A stretch of 64,000 nucleotides of DNA, from positions 1-64,000 of the forward strand of contig NW_022097499.1 of the NCBI RefSeq assembly GCF_006542625.1, read 5' to 3'. The DNA comes from Nomascus leucogenys. Taxonomy: Eukaryota > Chordata > Mammalia > Primates > Hylobatidae. Positions within the stretch are counted from its first letter, which is position 1, and each line of letters starts with the position of its first letter. The notes beneath the pieces are model-generated. The model made no database searches, was not told where the DNA came from, and saw only the letters and a program-made list of their open reading frames with translations. Of this stretch, positions 53,269 through 62,667 are shown one piece after another. The translations under genes were made by a program, and so were the position numbers.

Positions 53269-56200
53269 ATCATCGGTGTGGTGAATCCCAGAATCTTCAT
53301 CATCATCGGGGTGGTGAATCCCAGAAGCTTCATCATCATCCAGGTGGTGACTCCCAGAAGCTTTATCATCATAGGGTTGGTGACTCCCAGAGGATTCATC
53401 ATCATCGTGGTGATGACACCCAGAAGTATCATCAGCAGGGAGGTGCTTCCCAAAATCTCCATCATTTTGGTGGTGACTCCCAGAAGATTCATCATTGGGG
53501 TGGTGTTTCCCAGAAGCTTCATCATCGGTTTGGTGATTGTCAGAAGCTTAATCATCGGGGTGGTGATTCCCAGAAGCTTCAACATTGGGTTGGTGACTCC
53601 CAGAAGCTTCATCATTGGGGTTGTGAATCCCAGAAACTTCATCATAGTGGTGGTTATTCTGAGAAGTTTGATAATAGGGTTTGTGACTCCCAGAAGGCTT
53701 CATCATGCTGGCGGTGAATTCCAGAAGTTTCATCATTGGGTTGATGACTCTCAGAAGCTTCATCATCATCGGGGTGGTGACTCCATGAAGCTTCATCCTC
53801 ATTGGGGTGGTGACTCCCAGAAGCTTCATCATTATCGGGGTGGTGACTCCCAGAAGATTAATCATCATCAGTTTGGTGACTCCCATAGGTATCATCAGCG
53901 GGGTGGTGCTTCCCAAAATCTCCATCATGGGGTGGCGACTCCCAGAAATTTCATCATTGGTGTGGTGATTTCCAGAAGCTTCATCATCGGATGGTGACTC
54001 CCAGAAGCTTCATCATCGGGGTGTTGACTCCCAGAAGCTTCATCATCGGGATGGTGAATCCCACAATCTTCATCATCGGGGTGGTGACTCCCAGAAGCTT
54101 CATCATCGGTTTGGGGACTCCCAGAAGCCTCATCATCGGGATGTTGACTCACAGTATCTTCATCATCATTGGGGTGATGACTTCCAGAAGTTTCATCATC
54201 AAGGTGGTGACTCACAGAAACTTCTTAATGGGTTGGTGTCTAAAAGAAGCTTCAACATCATCGGGGTGGGACTCCCAGATTCTTCATCATCATTGGGGTG
54301 GTGACTCCCAGAAGCTTCATCATCATCGTCGAGGTGACTCCCAGAAGTTTCATCATCATCTGGGTGGTGACTCCCAGAAGCTTTATCATCATAGGGGTGC
54401 TATCTCACAGAAGCTTCATTATCATTTGGGTGGTGACTCCCAGAAGATTCATCATCGGGGTGGTGACATGCAGAAGTATCATCAGCTGGGTGGTTCTTCC
54501 CAAAATCTCCATCTTCAGGGTGGTGACTCACAGAAGTTTCATCATCGGGGTGGTGATTCCCAGAAGCTTCATCACCAGGTGGTGACTCCCAGAAGCTTCA
54601 TCATTGGAGTGGTGATTCTCAGAAGATTCATCATCGGGGTGGTGATTCCCAGAAACTTCATCATTGGGGTGGTGATTCTCAGAAGTTTCATCATTGGGGT
54701 GGTGACTCCCAGAAGCTTCATCATGGCGGTGGTGAATCCAAGAACGTTCATCATCGGGGTGGTGACTCTCAGAAGCTTCATCATCATCAGGGTGGCGACT
54801 CCCTGAAGCTTCATTATCACAGGGGTAGTGACTCCTGGAAGCTTCATCATTATCGGGGTGTTGACTCCCAGAAGATTCGTCATCATTGGGGTGGTGACTC
54901 CCATAAGTATCATCAGCAGGGTGGTGTTCCCAAAATCTCCATCAAGGGTGGCGACTCCGAAGTTTCGTCATCGGGGTGGTGATTCCCAGGAGCTTCATCA
55001 TCAGATGGTGACTCGCAGAAGCTTCCTCACTGGGGTGTTGACTCTCAGAAGCTTCATCATAGGGTGGTGAATCCCACAATCTTCATCATCGGGGTGGTGA
55101 CTCCCAGAAGATTCATCATTGGTGTGGCGACTCCCAGAAGCCTCATCATCAGGGTGGTGACTTCCAGAAGATTCATCATCATCGGGGATGTTACTCCCAG
55201 AAGCCTCATCATCGGGGTGGTGACTCCCAGAAGCTTCATCATCATTGGGATGGTGAATAGCAGAAGTTTCATCATCGGGAAACGAATCCCGGAAGCTTCA
55301 TCATCGGGTTGGTGACTCCCAGAGGCTTCATCTTCAGTGTGGTGAATTCCAGAAGCTTCATCATCAGAGTGGTGACTTTGAGAAGCTTCATCATCATCAC
55401 GGTGGTGAATCCCAGAAGCTTCATCATCGTGGTTGTGATTCACTGAAGTTTCATCATCGTTGTGGTGACTCCCAGAAGTTTCATCATTGGCCTGGTGAAT
55501 CCCAGAAGCTTCATCATCGGGGTTAGGAATCCCAGAAGCTTCTTCATCAGGGTGGTGACTCCCATAATTTTCATCTTCACGGTGATGACTCCCAGAAGCT
55601 TCTTCATCATCAGGGTGGTGACTCCCAGAAGCTTCGTCATTGGGGTGGTGACTCCCAGTAGCTTCATCATCATCGGTGTGGCGACTCCCAGAAGCTTCAT
55701 CATTGGGTTGGTGAATCCAAGAAGCTATATCATTGGGGTGGTGACTCCCAGAAGCTTCATCATCTGGGTGGTGACACCCAGAACCTTAATCATCGGGGTG
55801 GTGACTCCCAGAATTTTCATGATCGGGTAGTGACTCCCTTAAGATTCATCATCAGGGTAGTGACTCCCAGAAGCTCCATCAACATCAGGGTTGTGACTCC
55901 CCAAAGCTTCGTCATCGGGATGGGGACTCCCAGAAGTTTCATCATCATCAGGATGGTGACTCCCAGATGCTTCATCATTGAAGTGGTAATTCCCAGAATT
56001 TCATCATTGGGGTGGTGACTCCTGGAATCTTCATCATTGCAGTGGTGAATCCCAGAAGCTTCATCATTGGGGTGGTGACAGTCAGAAGTTCATCATCATT
56101 GGGGTGGTGACTCCCTGAAGGATCATCAACGGGGTGGTCATTCCCAGAAGTTTCATCATTGTTGTGGTGACTCCCAGAAGATTCATCATTGAGGTGGGGA

Positions 56201-57599
56201 CTCCAAGAAGCTTCATCATTGGGGTTGTGACTCTGGGAAGCTTTATCATCGGGGTGTTGACTCCAAGAAGCTTCATGATCTTTGGGGTGGTGACTCCCAG
56301 AAGCTTCATGATCACCAGTTTGGTGACTCCCAGAAGTTTCTCATCATCAGGGTAGTGAGTTCCTGAGGATTCATCATCGGGCTGGTGATTCCCAGGAGAT
56401 TTATCATCGTCGTGGTGACTCCCAGAATCTTCATCATCGGGGTGTTGACTCCTAGAAGCTTCATCATTGGTGTTGTGACTCCCAGAAGCTTCATCACTGG
56501 GGTGTTGATTCCCAGAAATTTCATCGTCTGGTTGGTGACTCTGAGAAGTATCATCATCAGGGTTTTGACTCCCAGAAGCTTCATCATCTTTGGGGTGGTG
56601 ACTCCCACAGGATTCATCATCATCGGGGTGGTGACTCCCAGAAGCATCATCGTCATATGTATGGTGACTCCCAGAAGCTTCATCTTCAGGGTGGTGAATC
56701 CCAGAAGCTTCATCATCATCGGGGTGGTGACGCCCAGAAGATTCATCATCATCCGGGTGGTGACGCCCAGAAGCATCATGATCGGGGTGGTGCTCCCAAA
56801 ACATTCATCATCGGGGGGGGCGAATCCCAGAAGTGTCATCATCAGGGTGGTGATTCCCAGAAGTTTCATCATCGTGGTGGTGACTCCCAGAAGCTTCTTC
56901 ATCAGTGTTTTGACTCCCTGAAGCTTCATCATCTTCGAGGTGAGAACTCTCAGAAGCTTCATCATCATCGCGGTGGTGACTCCCAAAAGCTTCATCATCA
57001 TCGTGGTGGTGACTCCCAGAAGATTCATTTTCATTGGCGTGGTGACTCCCAGAATCTTCATCATCATAGGGGTGGTGATTCCTAGAAGCTTCATCATCAG
57101 GGTCATGACTCCCAGAAGCTTCATCATGGCAGTGGTGAATTTCAGAAGCTTCATCATCGTGGTGGTGACTCTCAGAAGCTTCTTTATCATCGGAGAGGTG
57201 AATTCCTGAAGCTTCATCATCGGGCTGGTGATTCCCAGAAGCTTCATCATAGTTTTGGTGACTCCTAGAAGCTTCATCATCGGGGTGGTGTATCCCAGAA
57301 TCCTCATCATCAGGGTGGTGACTCCCAGATGTTTCATCATTGAGGTGATGACTCCCAGAAGTTTCATCATCATCAGGGTGGTGATTCCCAGTAGTTGCAT
57401 CATTGGGGTGGTGACTCCAAGAAGGTTCATCATCATCAGGATTGTCACTCCCAGAAGCTTCATCATCATCAGGTTGGTGACTTCCATAAGCTTCATCATC
57501 ACGTTGGTGACTCCCAGAATCTTCATCATCGGGATGGGGATTCACAGAAGCTTCATCATCTGGGTGGTGACTCGCTGAAACTTCATCATTGGGATGATG

Positions 57600-59760
57600 A
57601 CTCCCAGAAGCTTCATCATCATCAGGGTGGTGACTCCCAGAAGCTTTATCATCATGGGGGTGGTGATTCCCAGAAGCTTCATTATCATCAAGGTGGTGTC
57701 TCCCAGAAGCAACATCATCACCGCGGTGGTGACTACCAGAATCTTCATCATCGGGGTGGTGAATCCCAGAAGTTTCATCATCTGTGTGATGAACCCCAGA
57801 AGCTTCATCATTGGGTTGGTGACTCCCAGAAGCTTCATCATCTGGCTGGTGAGTCCCAGAAGCTTGATCAGCGGGGTTATGCCTCTCAGAAGCTTCATCA
57901 TCATCGGAGTGTTGAATCTCAAAAGCTTCATCATTGGGATGGTGATTCGCAGAAGCTTCATAATCGGGGTGTTGACTCCCAGAAGATTAATCATCATGGG
58001 GTGGTGACTCCCAGAAGCATCATCATCGGAGTGGTGCTTCCCAAAATCTTCATGATCGGGGTGGTGACTCCCAGAAATTTCATCATCGGGGTGTTGATTC
58101 CCAGAAGCTTCATCATCTGAGTAGTGACTGCCAGAATCTTCATCATTGGGATTTTGACTCCCAGAATCTTCATCATCGAGATGGTGAATCCCTGAATCTT
58201 CATCATCAGGGTGTCGAATCCCAGAAGTTTCATCATCGGGGAGGGGACTCCTAGAAGACTTATCGTCGGGTTGGTGACTCCCAGAAGCTTCATCATCATC
58301 TGAATGGTGACTCTCAGAGTCTTCGTTATCAGGGCAGTGACTCATAGAAGATTCATCATCGTTGTGTTGACTCCCAGAAGCTTCAGCATCATTGGGGTGG
58401 TGACTCCCGGAATCTTCATCATTGGGTTGGTGAATCCCAGAAGCTTCTTCTTCGGGGTGATGAATCCCAGAAGCTTCGTCATCGGGTTGTTGACTCCCAG
58501 AGGCTTCATCATCGAGTTGTTGAATCCCAGAAGCTACATCATTGGGTTGGTGACTCTCAGAAGTTTCATCATCATCATGGTGGTGACTCTCAGAAACTTC
58601 ATCATCGGGGTGGTGACTCCGAGAAGCTTCATCATCGGGGTTTTGCATCCAAGAGGTTTCATCACCAGGGTGGAGACTCCCAGAATTTTCATCATCAGGG
58701 TGGTGAATCCCAGAAACTTCATCATCCTAGTGGTGTCTCACAGAGGCTTCATCAACGGGTTTGTGATTCCCAGAAGCTTCATCATCCGGGTGGTGAATCC
58801 CAGAAACTTTATCATCGCGGTGGTAAGTCTCAGAAGCTTCATCATCGGGGTGGTGATTCCCAGAAGTTTCATAATCGGGGTGGTGACTCCCAGAAGCTTC
58901 ATCATCAGGGTTTTCACTTCCAGAAACTTCATCATCAGGCTGTTTATTCTCCAAAGTTTCATCATCAGGGTGGTGACTCCCAGAAGCTTCATCATCAGGG
59001 TGGTGACTCCCAGAAGCTTTATTATCATCAGGGTGGTGATTCCCAGAAACTTCATGATCATCAGGGTGGTGAATACCAGCAGCTTCATCATTGGGGTGGT
59101 GATTACCTGAAGATTCATCATCAGGGTGGTGACTACCAGAAGCGTCATCATTGGGGTGGTCACTCCCTGAGGCTTCAACATCGGGTTGGTGATTCCCAGA
59201 AGCTTCATCGGGGTGTTCAATCCCAGAAGATTCATCATCAGGGTGGTGGCTCCCAGAAGTTTCATCAATGGGGTGGTTTTTCGCAGAAGCTTCGTCATCG
59301 GGGATGTGACTCCCAGAAGATTCATCATGGCAGTGGTGAATCACAGAAGATTCATCATCTGGGTGGTGACTCTCAGAAGCTTCATAATCGGGGTGGTGAT
59401 TCCCAGAGGCTTCATCATCAGGTTGGTGATTCCCAGAAGCTTCATCATCGGGGTGGTCACTCCCAGAAGCTTTATCATCGGGGTGCTGACTCCCAGAGGC
59501 TTCATTGTCATCGGGATGGTGACTCCCAGAAACTTCATTATCATCGGGTGGTGACTCCCAGAAGCTTCATCATCGGGTTGTGATTCCCAGAAGCTTCATC
59601 GTCGGGATGGTGTCACAAAGAAACTTCATCATCGGGGTGGTGACTCCCAGAGGATTCATCATCTGGGTGGGGACTCACAGAAGCCTCATAATCATCATGG
59701 GAGTGACTGCCAGAAACTTCATAATCGGTGTGTTGACTCCGAGAAGTTTCATAATCATCT
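57600..59760. repeat. Block A, copy 3
   Basis: After about 50 kb of other block types the A order returns: the CATCATCATCGG unit with GCTTCCCAAAATC near 58010-58040, GGGATTTTGACTCC near 58150, AATACCAGCAG at 59072, CTTCAACATC at 59173, and CACAAAGAA at 59614, which matches 3570 in copy 1. It is shorter than copy 1. Confidence 0.72.
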
Positions 59761-59829
59761 AGGTGGTGACTCCCAGTAACTTCATCATCATTGGTGTGTT
59801 GACTCCCAGAAGTTTCATCATCTTCGAGA

Positions 59830-62100
59830 GGGAGACTGCCAGAAGCTTCATCATCATCGGGGTGGTGACTCCCAGAAGTTCATCATCGGGGTGGAGACTC
59901 CCAGAAGCTTCATCATTGGCGTGGTGACTCCCAGAGGCTTTGTCATCTGGATGGTGATTCCCAGAAGCTTCATTATCGGGTTCGTGACTCCCAGAAGCTT
60001 CATCATCGGGGTGTTGACTACCAGAAACTTCATCCTCGGGGTGGTGATTCTCAGAAGATTCATAATCGGGGTGGTGACTCCCAGAAGATTCTTCATCATC
60101 AGGGAGGTGACTCCCAGAAGCATCATCATTGGGGTGGTGCTTCTCAAAATCTTCTTGATCCGAGTGTCGACTCCCAGAAATTTCATCATTGGGGTGTTTA
60201 TTCCCAGAAGCTTCATCATCTGGGTATTGACTCCCAGAAGCTTCATCATCGGGATTTTGAATCCCAGAAGCTTTATCATCGGGATGCTGAATCCCAGAAT
60301 CTTCATCATTGGGGTGGTGAATCACAGAAGCTTCATCATCGGGGTGGGTACTCACAGAAGCCTTATCATTGGGGTGGTGACTCCCAGAAGCTTCATCATC
60401 ATCAGGATGGTGACTCCCAGAATCTTCTTTATCGGTGCGGTGACTCATAGAAGCTTCATTATCCTTGTGTTGAGTCCCAGAAGCTTCATCATCATCGGGG
60501 TGGTGGCTCCCAGAAGCTACATCATCACCACAGTGGTGACTCCCAGAATCTTCATCATCGGGATGGTGAATCCCAGAAGCTTCATCATCGGTGTGATGAA
60601 TCCCAGAAGCTTCATCATCGGGTTGGTGCCTCCCAGAGGCTTCATCATCTGGCTGGTGAATCACAGAAGCTTCATCATTGGGGTTGTGACTCACAGAAGC
60701 TTCATCATCATTGGGACATTGAATCTCAGAAGCTTCATCATCATCAGGGTGGTGGTTCACAGAAGCTTCATCATCACCGTGGTGGTGACTCCCAGAATCT
60801 TTATCATTGGGGTGGTGAATCCCAGAAGTTTCTTCATTGGGGTGTTGAATCCCAGCAGCTTCATCATTGGGTTGTTGACTCCAAGGGGCTTCATCATCGG
60901 GTTGTTGATTCCCAGAAGCTACATCATCGAGGTGGTGACTCTCAGAAGTTTCATCATCGCGGTGGTGACTCTCAGAAACTTCATCATTGGGGTGGTGATT
61001 CCGAGAAGCTTCATCATCAGGGTTTTGAATCCAAGAAGTTTCATCATCAGGGTGGTGACTCCGAGAATTTTCATCATTGGGGTGGTGATTCCCAGAAGCT
61101 TCATCATCCTAGTGGTGTCTCCCAGAGGCTTCATCATCGGGTTCATGATTCCCAGAAGCTTCATCATCCGGGTGGTGAATCCCAGAAACTTTATCATCGT
61201 GGTGGTGAGTCTCAGAAGCTTCATCATTGGGGTGGTGACTCCCAGAAGCTTCATCATCGGGGTGGTGACTCCCAGAAACTGCATTATCAGGTTGTTGATT
61301 CTCAGAAGTTTCATCATCAGGGTGGTGACTCCCAGAAGCTTTACTATCATCGGGGTGGTGATTCCCAGAAACTTCCTCATCATCGTGGTGGTGAAAACCA
61401 GCAGCTTCATCATCGGGGTGGTGATTACCTGAAGATTCATCATCGTCATGGTGACTACCAGAAGCTTCATCATCAGGGTGGTGACTCCCGTAGGCTTCAA
61501 CATCAGGTTGCTGATTCCCAGAAGCTTCATCATCGGGGTGTTCAATTCCAGAAGATTCATCATCAGGGTGGTGACTCCCAGAACCTTCATCAATGGGGTG
61601 GTGTTTCCCAGAAGCTTCATCATCGGGGATGTGACTCCTAGAAGATTCATCATGGCGGTGGTGAGTCACAGAAGATTCATCAAGGGGTGATGACTCTCAG
61701 AAGCTTCATAATCACTGAGGTGGTGAATCCCAGAAGCTTCATCAACAGGTTGGTGACTCCCAGAAGCTTCCTCATCATAGTGGTGAATCCCAGAGTCTTC
61801 ATCATCAGTTTGGTGATTACCAGAAGCTTCATCATCCGGGTGGTGACTCCCAGAATTCTCATCATCGTGGTGGTGCCTCTCAGAAGCTTCATCATCAGGG
61901 TGGTGACTCCTAGAAGCTTCTTCATCGGGGTGGTGACTCCCAGAAGCTTCTTCATTGGGGTGGTGACTCCCTGAAGCTTTATCATCATCAAGGAGGTGAC
62001 TAGCAGAAGTTTCATCTTCAGTGGGGTGGTGAGCCCCAGCATCCTCATCATCGGTGTGGTGACTACCAAAACTTCATTATCGGGATGGTGACTCCTAGAA
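59830..62100. repeat. Block A, copy 4, leading into B-type units
   Basis: Landmarks: GGGATGCTGA 60281, the AAAACCAGCAG unit 61394, CTTCAA 61495, then AGAAAGTTC at 62367 in the following B-like part. The order and spacing match 5.3-7.6 kb (5556, 6457, 6555, 7454), with offsets of 54725-54940. It contains the longest stop-free frame in the window (59891-61432), which I do not regard as a gene. Confidence 0.75.
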
Positions 62101-62667
62101 GCTTCATAATCGGGGTGGTGATTCCCAGAGGGTTCATCATTGGGTTATTGATTCCCAGAAGCTTCATCATTGGAGTGGTGAATTCCTGAAGCTTCATCAT
62201 CAGGGTGGTGTCTCCCAGAAGCTTAATCATTGTGGCGGTGATTCCCAGAATCTTCATCATCGTTATGGTGATACCCAGAAGCTTCTTCATCGTGGTGGTG
62301 AATCCCACAAGCTTCATCATCGGGGTTGTGACTCCCAGAAGCTTAATCATTGGGGTTGTGATTCCTAGAAAGTTCCTCCTTGGGTTGGGGACTCCCAGAA
62401 TCTTCATCATCATCGGGGTGGTGACCTCCAGAAGCTTTGTCATCATCAGGGTGGTGACTCCCACAAGCTTCATCATCATCGCCATGGTGACTCCCAGAAG
62501 CGTAATCATCATTGGGGTATTGACTCCCAGAAGATTCATCATCATCCTGATGGTGACTCCCAGAAGCATCATCATCGTCGTCGTCCTTCCCAAAATCTTC
62601 ATCATCGTGGTGGCAAATCCCAGAAGTTTCATCCCAGAATCTTCATCATCGGGGTGGTGAATCCCAG

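Larger units (their letters stand above)
16100..57500. repeat. Block family C: 3.2-3.8 kb higher-order repeat region
   Basis: Ordered sub-blocks recur. D (AGGAGATTC/T): 24658, 27841, 31501, 48057, 56394. E (GGATTCACAGAA after a CTTCCATAAGC-like unit): 18741, 25707, 28922, 32406, 48986, 57538. H (TTACTACC): 29381, 33199, 49820. F (CATAATTTT-like, then a CTTCTTCATCATC unit): 23390, 26912, 30590, 36190, 36558, 40207, 43956, 55563, with outliers at 14999 and 62935. The order D-E-(H)-F repeats, and neighbouring copies are often 3.2-3.8 kb apart. A unit with CTTCGAGGTGGAGAC or close variants occurs dozens of times here, first near 16285, and I did not see it earlier in the window. The rest of the region is ordinary array units without genes. 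Confidence 0.75.

Noticed and set aside
56312..57529. 405-codon open frame on - (MMKLLGVTTP period), superficially like a signal peptide or membrane protein
   Set aside because: Each unit supplies MM and a hydrophobic LLGV stretch, so signal-like starts appear everywhere. Nothing distinguishes this run from dozens of others.
59891..61432. 513-codon open frame on + (VVTPRSFIIG period), the longest in the window
   Set aside because: It is only the repeat unit read in one of its four stop-free frames. Equivalent open frames overlap it on the - strand (60919-61653, 59759-60760). It has no non-repeat domain, no clear start context and no end feature.
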